This document shows positions 1-9,809 of a stretch of 52,239 bases of DNA, piece by piece (within the stretch, counting starts at the first letter, position 1; each line of letters opens with the position of its first letter). Below the pieces are notes generated by a model. The model made no database searches, was not told the DNA's origin, and saw only the letters and a program-made list of their open reading frames with translations. The stretch is from Virgibacillus alimentarius (GTDB taxonomy: Bacteria; Bacillota; Bacilli; Bacillales; Amphibacillaceae). The stretch lies in NCBI RefSeq assembly GCF_000709085.1, contig NZ_JFBD01000035.1, positions 1-52,239 on the forward strand, given 5' to 3'. The position numbers and the translations under genes were made by a program.

Positions 1-618
1 CGATATCAAGCTAATAATGTAATCATTGCTACTGGTTATTATGATCAGCCGAATTACATCAATGTTCCCGGCGAAGAACTTGATAAAGTTATGCATTACT
101 TTAAAGAAGCACACCCTTATTACAACAAGGATATAGTCATTATAGGCGGAAAAAACTCTGCTGTTGATGCGGCATTAGAGTTGCATAAAGCAGGGGCTAA
201 AATTACGGTACTATATCGCGGCAGTACGTATTCCAAAAGCATCAAGCCATGGATCTTACCTGAATTCGATTCTCTCGTTAAAAAAGGTATTGTACATATG
301 GAATTTAATGCACACGTTCAAAAAATCACCGAAAATGAGGTTTATTACACCGTAGACGGAAAAAGAAAAGAAATAAAAAACGACTTTGTATTTGCAATGA
401 CAGGATACAAACCCAATCTTCATCTTCTTAAAGAGATTGGAATAGAAGTGGACCCGAGAAACGGAAAACCACATTTCAATAAAAATAGCATGGAAACGAA
501 TATACCTGATGTATATGTAGCCGGAGTTGTTGCATCCGGATATAACAATAATGAAATTTTTATTGAAAATGGACGTTTACACGGTGAAATAATCGCAAAA
601 GCGATTGTTAATCAATAA
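1..618 (+). CDS. ypdA: YpdA-type bacillithiol-disulfide reductase, C-terminal part
   Basis: The reading frame is open from the first base, so the gene begins left of the window; 205 codons are visible. It is a pyridine-nucleotide flavoprotein: the second Rossmann turn IIGGKNSAVDAALEL lies at about visible residues 47-61, and a late GYKP...PDVYVAGVV segment fits the FAD-contacting C-terminus. YpdA (Bdr) is known to reduce bacillithiol disulfide with NADPH in the cytosol. This suits the bshA gene further along the window. It ends at a hairpin shared with the convergent asparaginase gene. The family call is secure; the exact substrate is from family knowledge. Confidence 0.88.
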   Translation, partial: RYQANNVIIATGYYDQPNYINVPGEELDKVMHYFKEAHPYYNKDIVIIGGKNSAVDAALELHKAGAKITVLYRGSTYSKSIKPWILPEFDSLVKKGIVHMEFNAHVQKITENEVYYTVDGKRKEIKNDFVFAMTGYKPNLHLLKEIGIEVDPRNGKPHFNKNSMETNIPDVYVAGVVASGYNNNEIFIENGRLHGEIIAKAIVNQ

Positions 619-645
619 CGGAGGTAAAAAATACCTCCGTTATCT
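616..645. terminator. Bidirectional terminator between ypdA and ansA
   Basis: A perfect 11-bp stem (TAACGGAGGTA / TACCTCCGTTA, 616-626 with 632-642) closes a five-A loop and starts on the ypdA stop codon. Short T-rich DNA follows on the + strand. The two genes converge here, so it probably ends both transcripts. Confidence 0.75.
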
Positions 646-657
646 TTTAAAATCATT

Positions 658-1638
658 TTATAAATCCTCTTCAAACATTCTTCTTACTAAATTGGTTTCG
701 TTCGTTTCTTCTAAAGCAATTAATAATTTAATACGTGCTTTAGGACCTGAAAGCCCATTTGTAAAAATAACCCCCATTTCCCTTAACCGCTTACCGCCGC
801 CTTCATAGGCATATGTTGGCTGCACAATACCTTGATAGCATCTAGAAACAAGCACAACAGGGATATTGCTATCGACCATCTGTTGTAAGGGGGGGATAGT
901 TTCAATTGGTAAATTCCCTTGACCAAGACCTTCTACAACGATTCCATCCGGGTGCGTTTGTCGTACCGCATTCAATAATTTTTCATCCATTCCAGCAAAA
1001 GCCTTTAGTAAAAAAACATTCTTATTTACATCAGCTACGGAATGCTTTCGGCTTCGGTGTATCCGATGATGAAAAAATATAGATTCTTTTGTGACAATGC
1101 CCATTGGGCCGTATTGGGGACTTTGAAATGTTGCGATGTTACTTGTAGATGTTTTTGTTACATTTCTAGCAGCATGTATTTCGTCATTCATTACAACCAA
1201 AACTCCATTATTGGATGCTTTGTTCTCAGATGCTACCCGAATTGAACTAATTAAATTGTACATAGCATCTGAACCTATTTCATTACTAGATCGCATTGCA
1301 CCTGTAAGAATGATTGGTTTACTCGTTTTGAGCACTAGATCTAAAAAATAAGCTGTTTCTTCTAATGTATCCGTTCCATGTGTGATGACGATTCCATCAT
1401 AATAAACTATTTTTTGTTCTATTTTTTTAGCTAACTTAAGCATATGTTTAGGTGTAATGTGCGGAGATGGCAAATGAAACTCTATTAGCTCATCAACATT
1501 GGCATAATTATGTAAAAGAGCAGACAAATTTGTTAAAGGGTGCTTATCCGATGTTGTTACTTCCCCATTTTTTTTATTTTCTAACATCGAAATCGTACCG
1601 CCTGTATGAATAATTAATATGTTTTTTATTGTCCTCAC
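658..1638 (-). CDS. ansA: Cytoplasmic L-asparaginase
   Basis: Hydrolyses asparagine to aspartate and ammonia. From a GTG at 1638 the protein has 326 residues. The N-terminal active-site turn HTGGTIS is at residues 11-17 and the second catalytic motif THGTDT at 86-91; ILTGAMR follows, as in type I/II asparaginases. No signal peptide is visible, so it should be cytosolic. The frame stays open to a TTG at 1704, but those extra residues look unlike the family. The start is uncertain: the GTG nearly abuts the AGGTGG ribosome binding site, and an ATA 12 bases further in is better spaced. It lies reverse between ypdA and sleB. Confidence 0.85.
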   Translation of the reverse strand: MRTIKNILIIHTGGTISMLENKKNGEVTTSDKHPLTNLSALLHNYANVDELIEFHLPSPHITPKHMLKLAKKIEQKIVYYDGIVITHGTDTLEETAYFLDLVLKTSKPIILTGAMRSSNEIGSDAMYNLISSIRVASENKASNNGVLVVMNDEIHAARNVTKTSTSNIATFQSPQYGPMGIVTKESIFFHHRIHRSRKHSVADVNKNVFLLKAFAGMDEKLLNAVRQTHPDGIVVEGLGQGNLPIETIPPLQQMVDSNIPVVLVSRCYQGIVQPTYAYEGGGKRLREMGVIFTNGLSGPKARIKLLIALEETNETNLVRRMFEEDL

Positions 1639-1833
1639 CCACCTGCATGAAACAAATTTTTCAGTTCCTAGTTCAATACTACCTTCCAGCGCCAAAAACA
1701 ACAAGTGTAAAACTATTATATATATATTTCATACTATTTTCTCTAAAACTTATTCGTTAATCATGAATAAAAAGAAGTTTTATTCAAAAAATAGGTATCA
1801 CAATAAAGTTTTGGAAAAATAGGAGGAAAAAGT

Positions 1834-2574
1834 ATGACCTATAGAAAGCTGTCTCTATTAATAATCATTGTCTGTTTTTTATTGACTGGGCTAAACACCC
1901 TAACTTCCCCGAAAGTTGTTGATGCTTTTAGCCCACAAGTAATTCAACACGGGGCTACTGGAGATGACGTTATCGAATTGCAATCAAGATTAAAACATGT
2001 AGGATTTTATAATGGGAAAATTGATGGCGTTTTTGGTTGGGGGACATATTGGGCATTAAGAAATTTTCAATATGAATTTGGTATGAAAGTTGACGGTCTT
2101 GCCGGAGCGGCAACAAAAGAAAAGCTCGTTAAAGCAAGTAAAAATTATGATGGGGCTACAGCAAATCAAAATGCTTCACAGGAGAAAAATACCACCGCAG
2201 TTAATGTACCCCAAGGTTATTCTCAAAATGACATTCAATTAATGTCTAACGCAGTTTATGGGGAAGCTAGAGGAGAACCTTATGAAGGACAAGTTGCTGT
2301 TGCAGCAGTTATTTTAAATAGGGTAGAAAGTGCTACTTTCCCAAATACTGTATCAGGGGTTATTTTTGAACCAAGGGCATTTACTGCAGTTGCGGACGGA
2401 CAAATATGGCTAACACCAAATGACACTGCAAAATCGGCTGTTCTGGATGCAATCAATGGTTGGGATCCAACAGGTAATGCAGAATATTATTTTAATCCAG
2501 ATACAGCGACCTCAGCTTGGATCTGGTCTAGACCACAAATTAAAAAAATCGGAAAACATATATTTGCAAAGTAG
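1834..2574 (+). CDS. sleB: Spore cortex-lytic enzyme SleB
   Basis: Lytic transglycosylase that degrades muramic-lactam cortex peptidoglycan during germination. The 246 residues show a signal peptide (about 1-32, hydrophobic 8-21), a peptidoglycan-binding repeat (about 38-100, with GDDVIELQSRLK and DGVFGWGT), a low-complexity linker, and a Hydrolase_2 catalytic domain (about 133-246) with the family YGEARGE motif; E144 is the expected catalytic acid. The start follows AGGAGG. It is paired with ypeB 16 bases downstream, as in other Bacillaceae. Expression in the forespore under sigma-G is known for the family; I could not point to a convincing sigma-G promoter here. Confidence 0.95.
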   Translation: MTYRKLSLLIIIVCFLLTGLNTLTSPKVVDAFSPQVIQHGATGDDVIELQSRLKHVGFYNGKIDGVFGWGTYWALRNFQYEFGMKVDGLAGAATKEKLVKASKNYDGATANQNASQEKNTTAVNVPQGYSQNDIQLMSNAVYGEARGEPYEGQVAVAAVILNRVESATFPNTVSGVIFEPRAFTAVADGQIWLTPNDTAKSAVLDAINGWDPTGNAEYYFNPDTATSAWIWSRPQIKKIGKHIFAK

Positions 2575-2590
2575 AAAAGGAGTGAGTCAC

Positions 2591-3934
2591 ATGATTCGTT
2601 GGATATTGATTACAATTCTGACTTTAGGTATTGCTGGAACAGCCTACTGGGGATACCAAGAACATCAAGAAAAAAATGCTGTATTAATCCAAGCAGAGAA
2701 TACGTACCAACGTTCTTTCCATGATTTATCATATCGTATGGATTTGCTACATGATAAAATTGGTACCACACTTGCGATGGATTCGAATGAAATCCTCTCT
2801 CCGCAACTCGTAGAGATATGGCGCCTCACTTCGGAAGCACAAGCAGATGTTGGCCAATTGCCATTATCATTACTTCCTTTTAATAAAACAGAAGAATTTC
2901 TATCAAAAATAGGTGATTTTACTTATCGCACAGCTGTTAGAGATTTAGAAAAGGATCCTCTTTCAAAAAAAGAAAGCAAATCTCTTAAAAATTTATATAA
3001 ACAAGCTGGTGAAATCAAAGATGAATTAAGAGAAGTTCAACACCTTACCTTAAAAAATAACTTACGTTGGATGGATGTCGAGCTTGCTTTAGCCACACAG
3101 GAGGAACCAGCAGATAATACAATTATCGACGGATTTGAAACCGTTGAAAAGAAAGTAGAAGGCTTTGCTGAAGCAAATCAAAATTCTTCCATTAATGGAG
3201 ATACAAACGAAGATAAAGGCTATAAATATATAACAGGGAAAAAAATAAATAAACAAAAAGCCTTAGACCGCAGCAAAAAGATATTTAATGTTTCAAATGA
3301 AAATAATTTAAAAATCACAAACAGTGGTAAAGGATCGGAAATTCCTTTATACAGTATATCCTATAAAAACGGGGACAAAAGTGCCTATATGGATATGTCC
3401 CAAAAAGGTGGTCATCCGATATCACTTTTAGTTAATAGAGATGTGAAAGATAAAAAAATCAGCTTAAATGAAGGACAGGAGAGAGCGGAGGAATACATTA
3501 AGCAATTCGATTTTGAGAACATGACTGTTTATCAAAGCAGTGAATATGACAATGTAGGCGTATATTCATTCCTATATGAAGATGATGATGTACATGTATA
3601 CCCCGACTCTTTAGAAGTAAAAGTAGCCTTGGATAATGGAGATATATTAGGATTTAATGCGAGGAACTATCTTAAAAACCATACAGATAGAGATATCTCT
3701 AAACCAAAGCTATCGCAGGAAGAAGCTAGGGAAAAAGTTAATTCTCAAGTGAAAATAAACGAAGAATCTCTAGCCATGATTGAAAATGAAATGGGAGAAG
3801 AAGTATTGGTCTATGAGTTTCTAGGTGTTTTAAATAATGAAACATATCGTATTTTTATAAATGCGATGGACGGAAAAGAAGAAAAGGTTGAAAAGTTAAA
3901 CGGAAAGGAAATAAATTTTGCTAGTACGAGATAA
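2591..3934 (+). CDS. ypeB: Germination protein YpeB
   Basis: Partner of SleB, needed for SleB to accumulate and stay stable in the spore inner membrane. The ATG at 2591, after AAAAGGAGTGAG, gives 447 residues, close to the family size; an upstream in-frame ATG would run back inside sleB and is rejected. Residues 4-22 form a single N-terminal membrane segment. The middle is charged and helical, and the last about 200 residues contain repeated PepSY-like units (KALDRSKKIF..., NEGQERAEEYI, SQEEAREKV). A terminator hairpin follows four bases after the stop, closing the sleB-ypeB unit. Confidence 0.93.
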   Translation: MIRWILITILTLGIAGTAYWGYQEHQEKNAVLIQAENTYQRSFHDLSYRMDLLHDKIGTTLAMDSNEILSPQLVEIWRLTSEAQADVGQLPLSLLPFNKTEEFLSKIGDFTYRTAVRDLEKDPLSKKESKSLKNLYKQAGEIKDELREVQHLTLKNNLRWMDVELALATQEEPADNTIIDGFETVEKKVEGFAEANQNSSINGDTNEDKGYKYITGKKINKQKALDRSKKIFNVSNENNLKITNSGKGSEIPLYSISYKNGDKSAYMDMSQKGGHPISLLVNRDVKDKKISLNEGQERAEEYIKQFDFENMTVYQSSEYDNVGVYSFLYEDDDVHVYPDSLEVKVALDNGDILGFNARNYLKNHTDRDISKPKLSQEEAREKVNSQVKINEESLAMIENEMGEEVLVYEFLGVLNNETYRIFINAMDGKEEKVEKLNGKEINFASTR

Positions 3935-3938
3935 GATC

Positions 3939-3970
3939 AAAAAAGGATTGGCCTACGCCTTTCCTTTTTT
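3939..3970 (+). terminator. Terminator after ypeB
   Basis: AAAAAAGGA pairs with TCCTTTTTT around an inner GGC-CTAC-GCC hairpin; the right arm itself supplies the T-run. It closes the sleB-ypeB unit. Confidence 0.8.
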
Positions 3971-4141
3971 GGTATCATTAAACTATATGTACGTTTCCGC
4001 TAGCACCATATATTTTTTATTTTAAAAACTACGGATCCCTCTTCAATATGTTATTATTTAATCATATGGCTATGAAGAATTGAACAAGGAAAACTGAAAC
4101 TTACATACATTTACAAGATTATGAGAGGGCTGAAGGGTATA

Positions 4142-4822
4142 ATGAAGAGTAAATCGATCGCAATTGCTATTGATGGTCCTGCTGCAGCAGGAAAAAGTAC
4201 AGTGGCAAAGTTGGTGGCAAACAAATTATCATTTATATATATTGATACTGGAGCAATGTATCGAGCTTTAACAAAAAAGGCGCTGGATGAAAAAATAAAC
4301 TTAGATGATGAACAATCTCTCGTTGAATTACTGAAACAAACAGAAATAAATCTCAAACAAAATGAAAAAGGTCAAATGGTCTGTATAAATGGCAACGATG
4401 CCACTTTACAAATTCGGATGCAAGATGTAACAAATAATGTTTCTTACGTCGCCAAACACCCTCTCATTCGAGAAGAAATGGTGAATCGACAACAGAAACT
4501 AGCGGAAAAACGCAGTGTTGTGATGGATGGAAGGGATATAGGCACCCACGTACTCCCTCATGCCGAAGTAAAAATTTTTTTAGTAGCTTCTGCAGAAGAG
4601 CGTGCAAAGCGACGTCATAAAGAAAATCTTCAAAAAGGATTCCCATCAAATATAGAAAAATTGAAAGCGGAAATAGAGCGAAGAGATTCGATCGATACGA
4701 AACGGGAGATAGCACCGTTAGTCAAAGCAGATGATGCAGTTGAAATCAATACGACGACATTAACAATAGACGATGTTGCAAATCGAATTTTAAAAATTGC
4801 TGAACAAAAACTCCAGTTATAA
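4142..4822 (+). CDS. cmk: Cytidylate kinase
   Basis: Phosphorylates CMP/dCMP to the diphosphates. From the ATG at 4142, after GAAGGG, the protein has 226 residues, the normal bacterial size; a start at 4121 in the same frame adds residues not seen in the family. The P-loop GPAAAGKST is at residues 12-20, [12 protein letters not shown] follows, and [14 protein letters not shown] is the CMP-binding signature. In B. subtilis ypfA and ypfB lie just before cmk; here only about 170 bases separate ypeB and cmk and neither gene is present. Confidence 0.95.
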   Translation: MKSKSIAIAIDGPAAAGKSTVAKLVANKLSFIYIDTGAMYRALTKKALDEKINLDDEQSLVELLKQTEINLKQNEKGQMVCINGNDATLQIRMQDVTNNVSYVAKHPLIREEMVNRQQKLAEKRSVVMDGRDIGTHVLPHAEVKIFLVASAEERAKRRHKENLQKGFPSNIEKLKAEIERRDSIDTKREIAPLVKADDAVEINTTTLTIDDVANRILKIAEQKLQL

Positions 4823-4885
4823 GCATTTATGATAATCTTAAAAAAATATTTTGAATCTGCTTTGCTTGACAAATAATTAAAAATA

Positions 4886-4915
4886 TTAGAAGTTATAAAA
4901 AAGAACGTTTATAAT
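4886..4915 (+). promoter_or_regulatory. Candidate sigma-A promoter for ypfD
   Basis: A perfect TATAAT (4910-4915) with TTAGAA 18 bases upstream, about 65 bases before the ypfD start. A TTGACA at 4866-4871 has no well-spaced partner. Confidence 0.4.
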
Positions 4916-4980
4916 GGATTAATATATTCCATAAACAATTAGATAAAGGGTTTTTTTAATGTGATTAGGAGGGTAAGCAT

Positions 4981-6111
4981 ATGGATGAAGCAAATAACGA
5001 ATTAGCAGAAGTGAGTGTAGGATCGATTTTAACAGGTACCGTTGTTAAAATAGAAGAGAAACAAGTTTTAGTTGATATTGGCTATAAAACAGAAGGAATT
5101 GTACCAATTAGTGAATTATCAAATCTTCATGTCGAAACATCTAGTGATGTTGTTCAAGAAGGAGATCAATTATCATTAAAAGTAAAGAAAGTAGACGACG
5201 ATGAGGTAGTCTTATCTAAAAAGGCAGTAGATTCAGAAAAAGCATGGGATAAGCTAGAGCAAACATATCATAATAATGAAATATTTGAAGTGGAAATTAA
5301 AGAAGTAGTAAAAGGTGGACTTGTTGTAGATGTAGGTGTTCGTGGATTTATACCTGCTTCACTTGTAGAAACTTATTTTGTAGAGGATTTTTCCGATTAT
5401 AAAAATAGAATCCTTAAGGTAAAAATTGTAGATCTAAATAGAGATCAAAATAGAGTTATTTTATCTCATCGAGCAGTTACAGAAGAAGAGGCTGATTCGA
5501 AAAAACAAGCTTTATTACAAACATTAGAGCCTGGACAAATTATAGAAGGAACCGTTCAGCGTTTAACAAATTTTGGTGCATTTGTCGATATTGGAGGGAT
5601 AGACGGTCTTGTCCATATTTCTGAGCTAGCACATGAACATGTTGAAAAAGCTTCTGATGTTGTTTCAGAGGGGGAGAATATAAAAGTTGAAGTTTTATCA
5701 ATAGATCGGGATAATGAGCGTGTTTCACTTTCACATAAAAAAACATTACCTGGTCCATGGGAAAACATAAGTAATCGAATTGCTTCAGGTGATATTATAA
5801 ATGGAACCGTCAAGAGATTAGTTAATTTTGGAGCATTTGTAGAACTGCAACCAGGAGTAGAGGGACTAGTTCATATTTCTCAGATTGCTAATCGTCATAT
5901 TGGTACCCCTCAAGAAGTTCTAGAAACCGGCCAGCAAATAGACGTGAAAGTATTAGATGTCAATGAGAAGGAAGAACGTATCTCGCTAAGTATTAAAGAA
6001 CTTGAACAGGAACAAGAAGCAACTGAGTATAAGCAATATGAAAAAACGGAAGACCAATCCGGCTTTCAACTTGGTGATTTTATAGGGGATAAATTAAATA
6101 AATATAAATAA
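4981..6111 (+). CDS. ypfD: S1-domain RNA-binding protein (30S ribosomal protein S1 homologue YpfD)
   Basis: The 376 residues hold four S1/OB-fold repeats, roughly 10-80, 96-165, 181-250 and 267-338. Each carries a form of GxxVxGxVxxxxxFGAFVDI...GLVHISEL; the last two are closest to consensus. Gram-negative S1 has six repeats; four is the Bacillus arrangement, where the protein is RpsA-like but dispensable. The C-terminal about 35 residues are charged and rich in E/Q/K. The start follows TTAGGAGGGT. Its place after cmk matches B. subtilis. Confidence 0.92.
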   Translation: MDEANNELAEVSVGSILTGTVVKIEEKQVLVDIGYKTEGIVPISELSNLHVETSSDVVQEGDQLSLKVKKVDDDEVVLSKKAVDSEKAWDKLEQTYHNNEIFEVEIKEVVKGGLVVDVGVRGFIPASLVETYFVEDFSDYKNRILKVKIVDLNRDQNRVILSHRAVTEEEADSKKQALLQTLEPGQIIEGTVQRLTNFGAFVDIGGIDGLVHISELAHEHVEKASDVVSEGENIKVEVLSIDRDNERVSLSHKKTLPGPWENISNRIASGDIINGTVKRLVNFGAFVELQPGVEGLVHISQIANRHIGTPQEVLETGQQIDVKVLDVNEKEERISLSIKELEQEQEATEYKQYEKTEDQSGFQLGDFIGDKLNKYK

Positions 6112-6180
6112 GAACACTGTTTTGTATCAGGAACCTTGGTACGTCTTCCACCAACGGCGTATGAAGTAGGCTATTATCAG

Positions 6181-6215
6181 AAAAAGGTTTTTCCTTAATA
6201 GGATAAGCCTTTTTT
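6181..6215 (+). terminator. Terminator after ypfD
   Basis: AAAAAGG...CCT, loop TAAT, AGG...CCTTTTT form a long hairpin with one mismatch and a G-T pair; the right arm ends in six T residues. Confidence 0.8.
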
Positions 6216-6263
6216 GTTTAAAAAATAATTGTTATAGTCATAATGCTAATGGTGGTGATCGAT

Positions 6264-6866
6264 ATGACGGAAGGACTGATATTCTATTGGTTCAGTTGGA
6301 TCTTGTGGATCATAGTAACCTTTTTAATGAAAAAAAATAAAAGGAGAACATTACTGGCTTGCTATATATTAATAGCAATAATAAGCTCAAATACCTATAT
6401 TTCAATTAATAGTCACAGTATTTCTGTAACTATTATATTATTACTGTTTGTAACAATGGTATTACTTTCCCGACCGCCTCATTTTATATATCATGTGTTC
6501 ATTTCATTTACAATGATGATTGGTTATGCGGCTATGCTAATATGGAAAATGAATACGCCTATTTGGCTTCTTACTCATGATTTCATCATGATTCCATTCA
6601 TCAGTGCACTAGTCATTACCTTATTGGTAAAAGGGGTGCGTAATAAAATTGTTACCGGATTCTTAGGCATAACTGCAGGAGAATTTATTTATAGTATCCT
6701 ATTAATAGAATATGATTTACAGAAAACAATAGGAGAAATGAGTTTTTTTGATATGCTTATAGTTACGTTAATGTTCATTGTATTATTGGATACACTACAG
6801 AAGGTAAAGTCTAAATTATTCATCCTGCCTGTTCATCATAAAAAAATAATAAAATGGCAACATTAA
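6264..6866 (+). CDS. yphA: YphA-like integral membrane protein
   Basis: Protein of 200 residues made almost wholly of hydrophobic helices, about six, with few charged residues between them; no catalytic motif is visible. The ATG at 6264 was chosen because GGTGGTGATC just before it matches the anti-Shine-Dalgarno sequence closely; an ATG at 6243 would lie upstream of that site. Size and position between ypfD and der agree with YphA of B. subtilis, whose role is unknown. The identity rests mainly on position and topology. Confidence 0.72.
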   Translation: MTEGLIFYWFSWILWIIVTFLMKKNKRRTLLACYILIAIISSNTYISINSHSISVTIILLLFVTMVLLSRPPHFIYHVFISFTMMIGYAAMLIWKMNTPIWLLTHDFIMIPFISALVITLLVKGVRNKIVTGFLGITAGEFIYSILLIEYDLQKTIGEMSFFDMLIVTLMFIVLLDTLQKVKSKLFILPVHHKKIIKWQH

Positions 6867-6904
6867 TCATTATACTTTTTATCAACACCATTCTTCAAAA
6901 TCAA

Positions 6905-6933
6905 TTGTTAATATCAATTTCTTTTGCTAGAAT
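6905..6933 (+). promoter_or_regulatory. Candidate promoter for der-gpsA
   Basis: TTGTTA, a 17-base spacer, then TAGAAT preceded by TGC, giving an extended -10. It is about 95 bases upstream of der. Confidence 0.5.
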
Positions 6934-7027
6934 AAATTAATGTTGCTAAAAATATAAAAAATACTATAAATATAAGCACATTATTAAAGCGTTGTTTAGA
7001 ACGTATAAAAGAAAGGGAGTTCCTTTC

Positions 7028-8335
7028 ATGAGGAAATCTGTTGTAGCTATCGTAGGAAGACCTAACGTTGGAAAATCAACAATATTTAATCGCTTAGTAG
7101 GCGAAAGAATATCCATAGTAGAAGATACCCCAGGAGTTACTAGGGACCGGATATATGCTGAAGCTGAATGGTTAATGACTACATTTAGTGTTATTGATAC
7201 CGGCGGTATAGAAATTGGTGATGAACCATTATTAAAACAAATGAGAAATCAAGCAGAAATTGCCATTGATGAAGCAGATGTAATCATTTTTATGGTAAAC
7301 GGAAAAGAAGGGATTACAGCAGCTGACGATGAAGTTGCAAAGATTTTATTTAAATCAAATAAACCAGTTGTGTTAGCAGTTAATAAAATAGATAACCCTG
7401 AAATGCGTGATACCATTTATGAATACTATTCATTAGGATTTGGAGAACCATTTCCCATTTCAGGTGCACATGGACTTGGACTCGGAGATTTACTTGATGA
7501 AGTAGTAAAACATTTTCCAATTACTGATAAGGAAGAAGCAGAGGAGGATACCATTTATTTTAGCCTTATTGGAAGACCTAACGTCGGAAAATCCTCCTTA
7601 GTTAATTCCATTATAAATGAAGAACGGGTTATTGTAAGTGAGATGGAAGGAACAACAAGAGATGCCATTGACACTCCCATACGTAAAGATGATCAAAATT
7701 TCGTGATTATTGATACCGCTGGTATGCGCAAACGAGGAAAGGTATACGAAAAAACAGAGAAATATAGTGTTTTACGCGCATTAAAAGCCATTGAACGCTC
7801 TGATGTGGTTCTCGTTTTGATTGACGCAGAAACAGGGATAAGAGAACAGGATAAAAATATTGCAGGTTATGCACATGATGCTGGTCGTGCAATTGTCATT
7901 GTTGTCAATAAATGGGATATAGTAGAAACGACCGAAAAGACAATGAAGGATTTTGAAAATAAAATACGAGCACATTTTCAATTTTTAAATTACGCCCCAA
8001 TCGTGTTTCTTTCAGCTAAAACAAAAAAAAGGTTACATACCTTAATGCCATCCATTAAAATCGCAAGTGAAAATCATACTAAACGCATTTCTACAAACAT
8101 TTTAAACGAAGTAGTTATGGATGCTATAGCAATGAATCCGACTCCAACATTTAAAGGAAAAAGATTGAAAGTACTTTATGCAACACAAGTTTCAGTAAAA
8201 CCGCCAAGTTTTGTCATATTTGTAAATGACCCTGAATTAATGCACTTCACGTATAAACGCTTTCTAGAAAATAAAATCAGGGATGCGTTTGGATTTGTTG
8301 GTACTCCGATTAAAATATTTTCCAGGAAAAGATAA
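7028..8335 (+). CDS. der: Ribosome-assembly GTPase Der (EngA)
   Basis: Essential GTPase for 50S subunit maturation, with the hallmark tandem G domains. GRPNVGKST occurs near residue 10 and again (GRPNVGKSS) near 182; each is followed by DTGG or DTAG (G3) and an NKxD (NKID, NKWD). The C-terminal KH-like domain is the last about 85 residues. The ATG at 7028, after AAGGGAG, gives 435 residues, matching the family; an in-frame ATG at 6992 would add 12 atypical residues. gpsA follows after 15 bases, so the two are likely co-transcribed. Confidence 0.96.
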   Translation: MRKSVVAIVGRPNVGKSTIFNRLVGERISIVEDTPGVTRDRIYAEAEWLMTTFSVIDTGGIEIGDEPLLKQMRNQAEIAIDEADVIIFMVNGKEGITAADDEVAKILFKSNKPVVLAVNKIDNPEMRDTIYEYYSLGFGEPFPISGAHGLGLGDLLDEVVKHFPITDKEEAEEDTIYFSLIGRPNVGKSSLVNSIINEERVIVSEMEGTTRDAIDTPIRKDDQNFVIIDTAGMRKRGKVYEKTEKYSVLRALKAIERSDVVLVLIDAETGIREQDKNIAGYAHDAGRAIVIVVNKWDIVETTEKTMKDFENKIRAHFQFLNYAPIVFLSAKTKKRLHTLMPSIKIASENHTKRISTNILNEVVMDAIAMNPTPTFKGKRLKVLYATQVSVKPPSFVIFVNDPELMHFTYKRFLENKIRDAFGFVGTPIKIFSRKR

Positions 8336-8350
8336 GAAGGAGGAAGAATA

Positions 8351-9391
8351 ATGGCAAAAGTGGCAGTACTAGGAGCTGGAAGCTGGGGGACAGCTTTAGG
8401 CATTGTACTAGCAGATAACGGACATGATGTTCGACTATGGACACATCGCAAAGAACAAGCAGACGCTATTAATTTAACACACAAAAATGAAAATTATCTA
8501 GAAATCATGATTCCTGAACAAATAAAAGCATACCATGATTTACAAGAAGCTATCACTAACGTAGAAGCAATTGTTATTGTTGTTCCTACAAAAGCAATAC
8601 GAGAAGTATGTAAAAATTTAAATGGGTTGTTAGATTCATCTTCAGCAACTTTAATCCATGCTTCCAAAGGAATCGAACCTATATCATTAAAACGAGTATC
8701 ACAAATGATTGAAGAGGAAATGGAAGGGTATCAATATGAAGATATTGTTGTGTTGTCCGGACCAAGTCATGCTGAAGAGGTTGCTAAAAGACAGCCAACA
8801 ACCGTAACTGTATCTTCTGTTAATCGATCAAATGCTAAAATCGCTCAAGATTTGTTTATCAACGAATCTTTTCGTGTTTATACAAGTACAGATATGGTTG
8901 GGATCGAACTCGGTGGAGCCTTAAAGAATATTATTGCTTTAGGTGCAGGAATTTCAGACGGGCTAGGATATGGCGATAATGCGAAAGCAGCTCTTATCAC
9001 AAGGGGACTAGCTGAAATAGCACGTTTAGGCACTTCACTCGGAGCAAACCCATTATCATTTTTAGGTTTACCAGGTGTGGGAGATTTAATTGTTACTTGT
9101 ACAAGCGTTCATAGCAGAAATTGGCGAGCTGGGAATTTACTAGGTAAGGGAAACAAGCTTGAAGAAGTTTTAGATCAAATGGGCATGGTTGTTGAGGGCG
9201 TAAGAACAACGAAAGCCGCATATCAATTTGCCAAGAAGCAACAAGTTGAAATGCCCATTACAACTGGCATATATCAAATATTATTTGAAGACAAAAATCC
9301 GAAAGACGTGGTAGAACAGCTCATGAATAGAAATAAGCGCGAAGAAATGGAAGATCTAGCTGCATTATTAAGAAGCATAAATACAAAATAA
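8351..9391 (+). CDS. gpsA: Glycerol-3-phosphate dehydrogenase [NAD(P)+]
   Basis: Makes sn-glycerol 3-phosphate from dihydroxyacetone phosphate for phospholipid synthesis in the cytosol. The 346 residues start with a dinucleotide-binding GAGSWGTALG (8-17). LSGPSHAEEVAKRQPT and GGALKNIIALGAGISDGLGYGDNAKAA form the substrate and catalytic core (the lysine of LKN). The start follows AGAAGGAGGA. It directly trails der, as in B. subtilis. No terminator separates it from the spoVIF-like gene 57 bases on. Confidence 0.96.
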   Translation: MAKVAVLGAGSWGTALGIVLADNGHDVRLWTHRKEQADAINLTHKNENYLEIMIPEQIKAYHDLQEAITNVEAIVIVVPTKAIREVCKNLNGLLDSSSATLIHASKGIEPISLKRVSQMIEEEMEGYQYEDIVVLSGPSHAEEVAKRQPTTVTVSSVNRSNAKIAQDLFINESFRVYTSTDMVGIELGGALKNIIALGAGISDGLGYGDNAKAALITRGLAEIARLGTSLGANPLSFLGLPGVGDLIVTCTSVHSRNWRAGNLLGKGNKLEEVLDQMGMVVEGVRTTKAAYQFAKKQQVEMPITTGIYQILFEDKNPKDVVEQLMNRNKREEMEDLAALLRSINTK

Positions 9392-9448
9392 CATATTTAT
9401 CCTCCTCGCATATACTATGTTGAAGAAATATTGCAAGGAGGAGAGCAT

Positions 9449-9706
9449 GTGAGTAACCAAAAGGGACTTTTTGACAAAATACAGCAAAATTCGAATATCA
9501 ATCCGGATGAAGTTTATAAAATCGCTAATTCTGTTAAAAACGCTGATTTTTCAAATGAAAAAACAGTAAGGAAATTGGTACGCCACTTAGCAAGGTTAGC
9601 AAATAAACCTGTTTCAAAGGCAAAAGAGGATAAAATTGTTCAAGCAATAACCAAAAATAATATGCCAATGGATATGCAATCTTTAAATCGTTTATTTAAA
9701 GATTAA
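9449..9706 (+). CDS. spoVIF: Stage VI sporulation protein F-like
   Basis: Small charged protein of 85 residues; I recognise the family core in EVYKIANSVKNADFSNEKTV and the ending KAKEDKIVQAITKNNMP...LNRLF. SpoVIF is a late mother-cell factor supporting coat assembly. The GTG at 9449 follows AAGGAGGAG with ideal spacing; the frame is open a little further upstream without a ribosome binding site. B. subtilis lacks a gene here, but other Bacillaceae have this family between gpsA and spoIVA, to my recollection. No cysteine and no membrane segment are present. Confidence 0.68.
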   Translation: MSNQKGLFDKIQQNSNINPDEVYKIANSVKNADFSNEKTVRKLVRHLARLANKPVSKAKEDKIVQAITKNNMPMDMQSLNRLFKD

Positions 9707-9809
9707 CGATGTCTGGGCAAGTGAGGATACATGAATTCGTGTACTCGCATAGAATATAATCGCACAGATGCATAGATATATAGAGTTGCTGTGGGTGTTA
9801 TTTAGTTAC

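Noticed and set aside
1764-1793. Possible sigma-G promoter of sleB (TGAATA ... AAAATA)
   Set aside because: The -10 side does not match CATNNTA well; chance matches are frequent in this AT-rich DNA.
4866-4898. TTGACA with TTATAA as a ypfD promoter
   Set aside because: Spacing is 21 bases; the nearby TTAGAA-18-TATAAT is preferred.
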